A DNA stretch of 64,000 bases, from NCBI GenBank assembly GCA_964504335.1, contig CAZDET010000004.1, positions 62,001 through 126,000 of the forward strand, written 5' to 3'. A program made the translations under genes and the position numbers. Shown here piece after piece: positions 48,260 to 55,700 of the stretch. Below the pieces are notes generated by a model. That model was not told the origin of the DNA. It saw nothing but the letters and a program-made list of their open reading frames with translations, and ran no database searches. Position 1 is the first letter of the stretch, and each line of letters opens with the position of its first letter. The DNA is from CAZDET01 sp964504335. GTDB taxonomy: Bacteria; Bacteroidota; Bacteroidia; Chitinophagales; Saprospiraceae.

Positions 48260-49099
48260 ATGCAGGATTTTGACCAATTGAAAATTTACCCGCCTGAGCC
48301 CGATCGAAACTTAGAAATGGAAGGAGGTAATAGACAAAGCCCCTCAAATGAACGTGTTAATCGATTATGTATTTATCCTGACGGCCGTCTAGGCCTGAGA
48401 ACCGATAACCAAAATTCGGAATTGCCGATCACCATTGACCGGAGAACCGCCGCAAAAAAGGAACCCACCATACCCGCATTTGGCGAGGCGAACTTTCCTA
48501 CGCATATCGGGAGCAGCAACACTCGGGCGCATTTCGCCCCGTCCGACGCCCGCATCAAATCGATCGAGGGGCACAGTGACGGAAAATGCGATCTCGACAT
48601 TCTCCGAAGAATTCAGGTGGTGGATTATCACTACAAGGATTCAGCCTCCTTCGGCCACGGCCGCCACAAAAAAGTTTTAGCCCAGCAAGTAGCCGGAGTA
48701 TTTCCGCAGGCCGTTTGCACGGCGGCGACGAAGATAATTCCCGATATTTTACAGCGCGCCACGGCTTCTGAGGGTTGGATCGAACTGGAAGGTCATCCAT
48801 TGCAAGCGGGCGATACCGTGCGCTTGATTCTGGAAGACGGCCCGAAAGATTTCAAGGTGACCGCCGTCGCGGGGAATCGCTTCCAGATTGGAGAGGCGCT
48901 ATCCGAAGAGGTCATGGTGTACGGCCGGGAAGTTTCCGATTTTCACTCTGTCGATTACGACGCCATCGCGATGCTCAATGTATCGGCTACTCAGGAATTG
49001 GCTAATCGACAAGATCAACTCGAGAAAGACCTGATGGCCCGGTTCGAGCAGTTGGAAGCCCAAGTGGATAAGTTGATGGCCTGGCAGTTGTTGACGTAA
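48260..49099 (+). CDS. Stand-alone S74 intramolecular-chaperone-type protein
   Basis: A 279-aa protein with an endosialidase-type chaperone (peptidase S74) core and no phage neighbours. Residues 35-90 look like a short tail-fibre-like lead-in (LCIYPDGRLGLRTDNQ). SDARIK (95-100) is the conserved SDxRxK site with the Ser95/Lys100 dyad used for self-cleavage; LDILRRIQVVDYHYK and KKVLAQQVAGVFPQAV (about 112-152) match the domain core. An insert of about 70 residues (165-235) resembling a small beta-domain precedes DYDAIAMLNVSATQELANRQDQLEKDLMARFEQLEAQVDKL, the usual coiled-coil tail. I prefer the ATG at 48260 to a TTG at 48200. It probably trimerises, but what it folds is unknown. Confidence 0.82.
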   Translation: MQDFDQLKIYPPEPDRNLEMEGGNRQSPSNERVNRLCIYPDGRLGLRTDNQNSELPITIDRRTAAKKEPTIPAFGEANFPTHIGSSNTRAHFAPSDARIKSIEGHSDGKCDLDILRRIQVVDYHYKDSASFGHGRHKKVLAQQVAGVFPQAVCTAATKIIPDILQRATASEGWIELEGHPLQAGDTVRLILEDGPKDFKVTAVAGNRFQIGEALSEEVMVYGREVSDFHSVDYDAIAMLNVSATQELANRQDQLEKDLMARFEQLEAQVDKLMAWQLLT

Positions 49100-49120
49100 C
49101 TTCGACGGCGGAAGGCCGGA

Positions 49121-50623
49121 TTATTCCAGGCTTACTTTGGCGAGCTGGTCTACGATTTTGCGGTCGTTGCTCAGGCGCGGCACTTTGTTTTGCCCGCCGA
49201 GCTTCCCTTGCGACTTCATGTATTTTCTAAAGGAATCTTTCGATAACGGTCGGATGGCTAGTGGCCGGAGGATGGCCCCTTTGATAAGATCTTCGTAGTA
49301 GATATTCTGCCCGACCATTGCGGCGTCGAGTTGGCGGGCGAAGCTTTCCATATCTGCCGGGAGCTCTTCGAATTCGATAAACCACTCGTGGTAGGGAAGG
49401 CCGCCCTCCGGCGGATTGACCTGAGGAGCTACGGTGAATTCCAGCACGCGCACTTGCTGGGCAGCCGCCACTTCGCGCAGGGCCGTTTCTACTTCCTTGC
49501 CAATGACGTGCTCGCCGAAAGCGGAAATGAAGTGCTTGATACGCCCGCTGACCCGCAGGCGGTACGGATTAGTGCTCACAAATTCGACAGTGTCGCCCAG
49601 GTTGTAGCACCACAGACCAGCATTGCTACTCAGCGCCAGGGCGTAGTTGACGCCCGGTTCGACCTCCGCCAGGGGAAGTCGGGTAGGGGATTCATCGAAG
49701 ATCTCCCCGGCGGGGATAAATTCGAAGAAAATACCCGAATCGACATTTAGCAGCAGCCCCGGTTCGGTCTGGCTATCCTGAAAGGCGACAAAGCCCTCGG
49801 AAGCAGGATAGGTTTCCACCGAATCGACGCGGCCGCCGATCAGGCCTTCCAGCGCATTGCGGTAGGGTTCGTAATTGACGCCCCCGTACACGAAGACACT
49901 AAAATTTGGAAACAGCTCTTTGATCGTCGCTTTGCCCGAACGGGCGAGCAGGCGCTCGAAATACATCTGTACCCAGGGCGGAATGCCACTGATTAGGCGC
50001 ATGTCGGCGGGTAGTGTTTCATCGACGATGCGCTCGACCTTCTCTTCCCAGTCTTCGATAATATTGGTGGTGTAGGAGGGCAGTTGATTGGTGCGCAGCC
50101 AGCTCGGCACCTGGTGGTTGACAATGCCCGACAGGCGGCCCGTTTTGATGCCCCCCATATCATCCATTTCCGGGCTACCGCTCAAGAAGATCATCTTGCC
50201 ATCGAGAAACCGGCCATTGCCCGTTTCGGCATAATAGTTGAACAGTGCGTTGCGGGCGGTGCCGAAGTGATTGGGCAGGCTGTCGCGGGTGAGGGGAATG
50301 TACTTGACGCCGGAAGTCGTACCGCTGGTTTTGGCGAAATACAGCGGCCTTCCGGGCCAAAGCACGTCTCGTGCGCCTTCCTTGATCCGGTCCACGTAGG
50401 GGCGCAGCCCTTCGTAATCGCGTAGCGGCACTGCAGTGCGGAACTCGCCGTAGGTCATACCGGGCCGCAGCCCGTGATCGCGCCCAAAGGCGGTTTGGCT
50501 GCCCCGATCCATGAGGCGGGCAAAAACAGCTTCCTGAGCGGCGATGGGTTGAGCTGCCCATCGTTGAATGCGCCGGCGTACGTATTTGGCGAACGGAAAA
50601 AGGAGGGTCGATTTAATTCCCAT
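49121..50623 (-). CDS. GH3 auxin-responsive-promoter family acyl-adenylate enzyme
   Basis: GH3-family adenylating enzyme of 500 aa. The phosphate loop is FAKTSGTTSGVKYIPLTRDSL (about 95-115), YGGVNYEPYRNALEGLIGGRVDSVETYPASEGFVAFQ (about 249-285) holds the nucleotide-binding core, and the C-terminal LRVSGRIKHFISAFGEHVIGKEVETAL (about 354-380) is typical. Plant GH3 enzymes join amino acids to carboxylic acids such as indole acetate or jasmonate; the bacterial substrates are unknown. It follows the lytic transglycosylase gene by 14 bp on the same strand, so the two are probably cotranscribed. Confidence 0.92.
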   Translation of the reverse strand: MGIKSTLLFPFAKYVRRRIQRWAAQPIAAQEAVFARLMDRGSQTAFGRDHGLRPGMTYGEFRTAVPLRDYEGLRPYVDRIKEGARDVLWPGRPLYFAKTSGTTSGVKYIPLTRDSLPNHFGTARNALFNYYAETGNGRFLDGKMIFLSGSPEMDDMGGIKTGRLSGIVNHQVPSWLRTNQLPSYTTNIIEDWEEKVERIVDETLPADMRLISGIPPWVQMYFERLLARSGKATIKELFPNFSVFVYGGVNYEPYRNALEGLIGGRVDSVETYPASEGFVAFQDSQTEPGLLLNVDSGIFFEFIPAGEIFDESPTRLPLAEVEPGVNYALALSSNAGLWCYNLGDTVEFVSTNPYRLRVSGRIKHFISAFGEHVIGKEVETALREVAAAQQVRVLEFTVAPQVNPPEGGLPYHEWFIEFEELPADMESFARQLDAAMVGQNIYYEDLIKGAILRPLAIRPLSKDSFRKYMKSQGKLGGQNKVPRLSNDRKIVDQLAKVSLE

Positions 50624-50637
50624 GCGGTTGGCTTACG

Positions 50638-51558
50638 TCAACGGGGAACTTCGATGTAGTAGCTTCTACCGGATCGTACGGTCAGTTTGCTATCGCGCAG
50701 CCAGGGATTATAGACCTTGAGCATGCGGTAGGAGGTGCCGTGTTCGCGGGCGAAGTCCCCTAAATTCTGGATGGTTTCCGTGACTTCGATAGTCCGGCTG
50801 CGATCCAGCGAAGGGTAATAATCGCCCTTTTCGAGATAAAAGCCAAAATCATCGGGGCGGGAAAGGATTTCTTTCAGGGCCACCACGCGAAACAGGTAGC
50901 GCATCGTTTCTTCGTTGATGTTGAGATCGAAGAAGGATTCGGCGCGTTGCTCGTTGAGGTAGCGCTTCATGTTGGGACCACCGACGTTGTAGGCCACGGC
51001 AGCTAGCGTCCAGCTGCCGAATTGGCGGTGGTAATCTTTGAGATATTCGCAGGCGGCGCGGGTCGATTTTTCGAGGTGGTAGCGTTCGTCGACTTCGCTG
51101 TTTACCTCGAGGCCATATCCATTGGCGGTCCCCTTCATAAATTGCCAAATGCCCTTGGCACCGGCGGGGCTGGTAGCCATACTCAGGCCACTCTCTGCGA
51201 CGGCGAGGTATTTGAAATCCTCCGGCACGCCTTCTTCGCGCAGGATGCGCTCGATCACGGGAAAGAAGCGCCGCGAACGTTTGAGGTTGAGCATCGTACT
51301 CGATTGCCAATAGGTATTGACCAGCAGTTCGCGCTCGAGGCGCTCGCGCACGTCGAAGTTATCCATAGGCAGGGGCTCCCCGGCAAATTCGAAGGAGCCA
51401 TCCAGATCCACCGAACGAACGATCTGGGCGATAGGACTACTGATATCAAAGGCGCTAACGGATGGATGCGCTCGTTCCTGGCGGGTGAGCGAAGTAAACA
51501 ACAGGACGGATAAAACCGCCGCCACGGCCAAGTTGTACCATTTCATTAGTTGCTGCAT
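50638..51558 (-). CDS. Membrane-bound lytic transglycosylase (MltD-like)
   Basis: Cell-wall hydrolase of 306 aa. An N-terminal hydrophobic segment (about 8-24) anchors or exports it. The SLT domain (about 95-235) has the catalytic Glu in YLAVAESGLSMATSPAGAKGIWQFMKGTANGYG (about 117-149), DERYHLEKSTRAACEYLKDYHRQFGSWTLAAVAYNVG (about 156-192) and the expected length. The C-terminal part (about 255-306, VTETIQNLGDFAREHGTSYRMLKVYNPWLRD, ending YYIEVP) resembles a single LysM repeat. It cleaves the glycan strands of peptidoglycan. It is followed 14 bp later by the GH3-type gene. Confidence 0.92.
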   Translation of the reverse strand: MQQLMKWYNLAVAAVLSVLLFTSLTRQERAHPSVSAFDISSPIAQIVRSVDLDGSFEFAGEPLPMDNFDVRERLERELLVNTYWQSSTMLNLKRSRRFFPVIERILREEGVPEDFKYLAVAESGLSMATSPAGAKGIWQFMKGTANGYGLEVNSEVDERYHLEKSTRAACEYLKDYHRQFGSWTLAAVAYNVGGPNMKRYLNEQRAESFFDLNINEETMRYLFRVVALKEILSRPDDFGFYLEKGDYYPSLDRSRTIEVTETIQNLGDFAREHGTSYRMLKVYNPWLRDSKLTVRSGRSYYIEVPR

Positions 51559-51728
51559 TTCCGTTAAATTGTGCCTGCTAGAATCTAGAGTAATAAACTA
51601 AAAGAACCCCACAATTGCAACGCTTGGCCCCCAGTGGCATCAAATAAAATTTTCATAAATACGCTTTTCTGAATAGGGGGGTACATACGCCATCTGCATC
51701 CATCTATTGTAAAGGACTATCAACGCCA

Positions 51729-52748
51729 ATGATACAACCTCAACATACCGAACAAATCGCGGCTTATCTGGCCGGAGAACTTTCTCCAGAGGAGGGCTCC
51801 AGGCTGATGGCATGGGTCGAAAGCGATCCCGCTAACCGCGCTTATTTTGAGGAGTTGGTGGATACCTGGGCGGCAACTGCCGACGCGGATACCGCACCCT
51901 TCGAGGTGACCGATCCGGAGGTGGCCTGGAGTAAGATCGAAGATCGGCTTTCTGCGGGGGGAGCAATGGAGGACCCTAGCCCAATCGTACCGATTGGGCG
52001 GAAGGCCGCGCAGAATCGCTTCCGCTGGTACGGATTTGCGGCCGCTGCGTCGGTGTTGTTACTATTGGCGGTTGGCCTTTTTTTGTTATCCGACGACCAA
52101 CCCGTGGATGACCTGGTAACCATTCGAACGGCCGACCAGCCGGAGCAATTGGCGTTGCCGGATGGATCGGAAGTACGCCTGCTCGCCAATTCCGAACTGG
52201 TTTACTACCGAGGGTTTCAGGCGCGAAACGTGCAATTGATCGGGGCAGCCTTTTTCGATGTGCAACCCGATTCGACGCGGCCCTTTCGCATCACCACCAG
52301 CGAAACAGTAACTACGGTCCTCGGTACCGCCTTCACCGTGCGGGCCTACCCCGGAGAGGATTCTGTGGAGGTGAAAGTCGAGGTGGGTACCGTTGCAGTG
52401 GGATTGACCGCTACTCCCGATGATCCCGAAGTGCTGGAGGCCGGAGAGAAAGTCATCTACAAACGCAAGACCGATTCGCTCGAACGGCTGGAAGCTCCGG
52501 TAGAGGCCGCAATGCCGGCGGATATCGTAGACGAGCCGCTCTACCTCGTGCTTCCGAAGTTGGAGGCGCACTTCAGAAAGGAATTCAAAGCGGCCAGCGA
52601 TCGCCTCCTGGATTGTAAGATTCGGATGAATTACAAAAAAGAAACACTGGAAAGTGTCCTGGAAACTTTGCAATTTATGGGAGGCTTTGAAGTACAGGCA
52701 GGTAGCGGACCGGATACGATCGTCCTCAACGGTACGGGCTGTCGTTAA
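51729..52748 (+). CDS. FecR-type anti-sigma/regulatory protein
   Basis: FecR-family protein of 339 aa. Residues 1-45 form a short cytoplasmic anti-sigma domain (ERQ-type helix QIAAYLAGELSPEEGSRLMAWVESDPANRAYFEEL); a membrane helix follows at about 101-119 (FAAAASVLLLLAVGLFLL); the periplasmic FecR domain (about 135-235) has LPDGSEVRLLANSELVY and VLGTAFTVRAYPGEDSVEVKVEVGTVAV. A C-terminal DUF4974-like segment is present. Normally such genes sit after an ECF sigma gene and before a TonB receptor. Here no sigma gene is adjacent; the next gene encodes an STN-domain protein, 87 bp on. The start ATG at 51729 is clear. Confidence 0.93.
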   Translation: MIQPQHTEQIAAYLAGELSPEEGSRLMAWVESDPANRAYFEELVDTWAATADADTAPFEVTDPEVAWSKIEDRLSAGGAMEDPSPIVPIGRKAAQNRFRWYGFAAAASVLLLLAVGLFLLSDDQPVDDLVTIRTADQPEQLALPDGSEVRLLANSELVYYRGFQARNVQLIGAAFFDVQPDSTRPFRITTSETVTTVLGTAFTVRAYPGEDSVEVKVEVGTVAVGLTATPDDPEVLEAGEKVIYKRKTDSLERLEAPVEAAMPADIVDEPLYLVLPKLEAHFRKEFKAASDRLLDCKIRMNYKKETLESVLETLQFMGGFEVQAGSGPDTIVLNGTGCR

Positions 52749-52835
52749 GCGCCAGGCAACCCCGGAAGAAAAGAGCGGTCTATTAAGATCGGAATGCATG
52801 GGGATCCTAACAGCAGACTCTCAGCAACTAAAACC

Positions 52836-54479
52836 ATGGTTCGACGCAAACACCACATAGCGATCTTACTAGTAGCCTTTTCTGCGATGACACACCTGTT
52901 TGGGCAGGCAGTCGAGGATCAGAAAATTGCCTTCAATTACCAGAAAACACCCATCCGGGAAGCATTAGCTGATTTAGAACATCGCTACCACCTCGTATTT
53001 GCCTACAGCGTCGATCTGATGCCCCTCGATCATCCGCTTACTGCCCGCACGCCCGCACTGCCCGTGCCCGAAGCAATGAAAGTCCTGTTTGAACGTGCGC
53101 CGGTAGACTTCATGATGATGCAGCGGCAAATCGTCTTGCGGCATGCACCGGATAAACCGATTCCCGATCCTCCCAAAGAACAACTGACACAACGCACGGT
53201 GCCGGTTAAAAAGGAAACGCCCTTCTACCGGCGGATTGCCCCCAAACCCATTGAAACCATTGCTGCTTCCGGCCCACCGCAACAGCTGCCGGGCGGCGAT
53301 CGAACGGCTCCCGACCAGTTTAACCTGGGGCCACTACTCACCAATTTCCGTCCGGAAATCAGCGCGCCGGAACGCACTACTGCTCCCCGACGTCGCCTGG
53401 GGCAGGTGAGCCTCGTTCCCTGGATGGGGACCAATAGAGAGAATACGGAGTATACCATCAACCACCTGTCGCTTAACGTGATCGGTGGCGTCAGCGGCGG
53501 TGTGGAAGGCGTGGAAATCGGCGGGCTTTACAATGAAGTGCGCGGGGACGTCTTCGGCATGCAGATTTCCGGAGGCATCAATCTCAGTAAAGGAAGTTTG
53601 ATTGGCGGACAAGTGGCGGGTCTGGTAAATATGTCGACCCTGGAATCCTATGCGATTCAAGTGGCGGGTCTAGCCAACATAAGTAAGGGCCGGATGCGGG
53701 GTACCCAAATTGCGGGTGGATTTAATAAGGCGGTTGGAGAACAGTCGCACGCGCCTCTACAGATTGCCGGAATCGGCAATATGGGAGATGGCCGGGTGCG
53801 TAGCCAGCTCGCGGTCATATTCAACCAGGCGGACACAGTGGCGGATCTACAGATGGCCGGGCTGATCAACATTGCACACAAGGTCGAAGGGCAACAGGTG
53901 GGGTTGATCAACATTGCCGATTCGGTTGGTGGCACTCCACTTGGGCTGATCAATCTCATTCGCCACGGCTACAATCGCGTGGAGTTCGCAGGCGAAGAAG
54001 CCCTATTCGCCAATCTGAGCCTCAAGCTCGGTAACCGAAAGTTTTACAACATTTTCCGGGTGGGAGCCCGTTGGGAAAATACCCCGGCGGATGGGCCGCC
54101 AATTGAAGGGAGGGACAACGAAAACCGCACTATCCACTGGGGGCTTGGGTATGGTATTGGCGCTGCTCCAAAGGTAGGTAATCGCACGGCGATCACCTCC
54201 GAGCTGATGGCCACCCAAATCGATGAAGGCGGCGGCTGGACCAATCACCTCAACCTCCTCTCTCAATTGCGCATTAGCTTCGATGTGGAAGCAGGCTCGG
54301 TCGTAAGCTTCTTCGCAGGTCCCGTGGTAAACGTCCAATTCAGCAAGTGGCGCGATCCAGAAACCGGGGCCTTTCTTTCCGATTTAGCTCCCTACACCTT
54401 TTGGGAATCCGAAGATTCCAACTTGCTGACGCGGGCCTGGGTCGGCTTCTCGGCGGGAGTGCGGGTGAATCCGCTTTGA
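52836..54479 (+). CDS. STN-domain surface-repeat protein
   Basis: Exported protein of 547 aa. A signal peptide (about 1-24, HIAILLVAFSAMTHLFGQ) precedes a secretin/TonB short N-terminal (STN) domain (about 28-95, NYQKTPIREALADLEHRYHLVFAYS) and a Pro-rich linker (100-165). The central part (about 205-365) is a run of roughly 20-residue repeats with the pattern GLxNIxxGxxxGxQxAGxxN, matching LA_2272-type surface repeats; the C-terminal third (about 375-547) reads as a beta-barrel ending in a Leu. The STN domain normally lets FecR sense a TonB receptor, and FecR is encoded immediately upstream, so this gene replaces the usual receptor. I chose the ATG at 52836; the ATG at 52794 adds 14 residues. 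Confidence 0.85.
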   Translation: MVRRKHHIAILLVAFSAMTHLFGQAVEDQKIAFNYQKTPIREALADLEHRYHLVFAYSVDLMPLDHPLTARTPALPVPEAMKVLFERAPVDFMMMQRQIVLRHAPDKPIPDPPKEQLTQRTVPVKKETPFYRRIAPKPIETIAASGPPQQLPGGDRTAPDQFNLGPLLTNFRPEISAPERTTAPRRRLGQVSLVPWMGTNRENTEYTINHLSLNVIGGVSGGVEGVEIGGLYNEVRGDVFGMQISGGINLSKGSLIGGQVAGLVNMSTLESYAIQVAGLANISKGRMRGTQIAGGFNKAVGEQSHAPLQIAGIGNMGDGRVRSQLAVIFNQADTVADLQMAGLINIAHKVEGQQVGLINIADSVGGTPLGLINLIRHGYNRVEFAGEEALFANLSLKLGNRKFYNIFRVGARWENTPADGPPIEGRDNENRTIHWGLGYGIGAAPKVGNRTAITSELMATQIDEGGGWTNHLNLLSQLRISFDVEAGSVVSFFAGPVVNVQFSKWRDPETGAFLSDLAPYTFWESEDSNLLTRAWVGFSAGVRVNPL

Positions 54480-54483
54480 CGAA

Positions 54484-55662
54484 TCACACTTTCTTAAACA
54501 CACTATCCGGGCTGAAGTAAGAGGCCATTGTCTCGTACAGGCGTTGGTCGCGGAGGGTAACGTCGGATTCGTCGAAGATATCGCTTTTGAGGTCGTAGAG
54601 TTGCCACATCTTATTGCCCAGCGCGTCGAGCCAGCGCGCCTGGTAGTCGACAGTACGGGAGGCAATGGCGGGCTGGCCGGCGGCGATGAGGTCGGCGGCG
54701 AAGTGGCCAGCGATGCGGCCACCGGAGAGCGCCGTATGAATACCGCCACCGGTGATGGGGTTGACGTGGCGGGCAGCATCGCCCACCAAGATAGCACCCT
54801 CGGCATATTGTTTTTTCAGGGGGCTGGCCAGGGGCACGCCCCCTCCTTGGATCTCCAGCACGCGCGCCCGGGCGAAGCGATCGCGGAAGAAGGAGTGCTG
54901 GAGGAAATGATCCAGATGCCACTGCGCATCGCGCTCGGTAAGTGTGCGAATGACCCCCAGACCAATTTCGGCGTATCCGTGGCCTTTCGGGAACACCCAG
55001 GCGTACCCGCCCGGTGCCCATTCGTGGCCGGTGATTATTTCCAGCAGCCCATCGGTTTCCACCTGATCGACGATAATTTGCAAACAGGATGCCAGCTCCG
55101 TGAGCTTGATATGTGGCCGGATACCCAGCCAACGGGCTACGTTCGACTGCAGGCCGTCGGCTCCGACCAGCAGGTGGGTCCGAATTTCGAATTCCTGATT
55201 GAATCGCCTTACCCGTAAGCATCCGCCCTGAGCCGGATCGAAGGTGTAGTCCAGGCCTTCGGTTTTGAGCCAGACTTCGGCTCCGGCCCGTTCGGCCTCC
55301 GTCATGAGGCAGCGGTCGAAACGCCGCCGGTCTACTACGTATCCCAGCGGGCGCAAATGCGGGCCAGGGCCGTACTCGTCCGGTTTGAGCCTTCGGTAGT
55401 CGATGGTGGTCTGGTGGCCTTCCTGATCGTAGATGCCAAATCCGTAGATAGGCTCGTGGATGTATTCGGTTAGTGGTTGGATATCGTTTTCGGCAAGTGC
55501 GTGGTGGCTAACGGCTCCCGAGCACTGAATGGGAGCACCGAGTTCCTGGCGTTTGTCGATTAACAAAACCCGAAGTCCGCGATTAGCTGCAAAGCGGGCC
55601 GTAGTAGCTCCGGCGGGCCCGGAACCGACCACGACCAGGTCGTAGAAAGGCGCTTGATTCAT
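54484..55662 (-). CDS. Geranylgeranyl-reductase-like FAD oxidoreductase
   Basis: Flavoprotein of 392 aa of the geranylgeranyl reductase family (GGR, chlP-like). FAD binding is shown by YDLVVVGSGPAGATTARFAANRGLRVLLIDKR (about 9-40) with the GxGxxG motif, QCSGAVSH (about 48-55), and GCLRVRR plus LLVGADGLQSNVARWLGI (about 165-185), and the second FAD site GAILVGDAARHVNPITGGGIHTALSGG (about 277-303). Such enzymes reduce double bonds of isoprenoid chains, perhaps in menaquinone or archaeal-type lipids. I start it at the ATG at 55662. The neighbour on the plus strand begins 38 bp away, an unusually short divergent spacer. Confidence 0.9.
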   Translation of the reverse strand: MNQAPFYDLVVVGSGPAGATTARFAANRGLRVLLIDKRQELGAPIQCSGAVSHHALAENDIQPLTEYIHEPIYGFGIYDQEGHQTTIDYRRLKPDEYGPGPHLRPLGYVVDRRRFDRCLMTEAERAGAEVWLKTEGLDYTFDPAQGGCLRVRRFNQEFEIRTHLLVGADGLQSNVARWLGIRPHIKLTELASCLQIIVDQVETDGLLEIITGHEWAPGGYAWVFPKGHGYAEIGLGVIRTLTERDAQWHLDHFLQHSFFRDRFARARVLEIQGGGVPLASPLKKQYAEGAILVGDAARHVNPITGGGIHTALSGGRIAGHFAADLIAAGQPAIASRTVDYQARWLDALGNKMWQLYDLKSDIFDESDVTLRDQRLYETMASYFSPDSVFKKV

Positions 55663-55700
55663 GTAGGTAAGATAGTATATTGTCGTCCACAACGGGGCAT

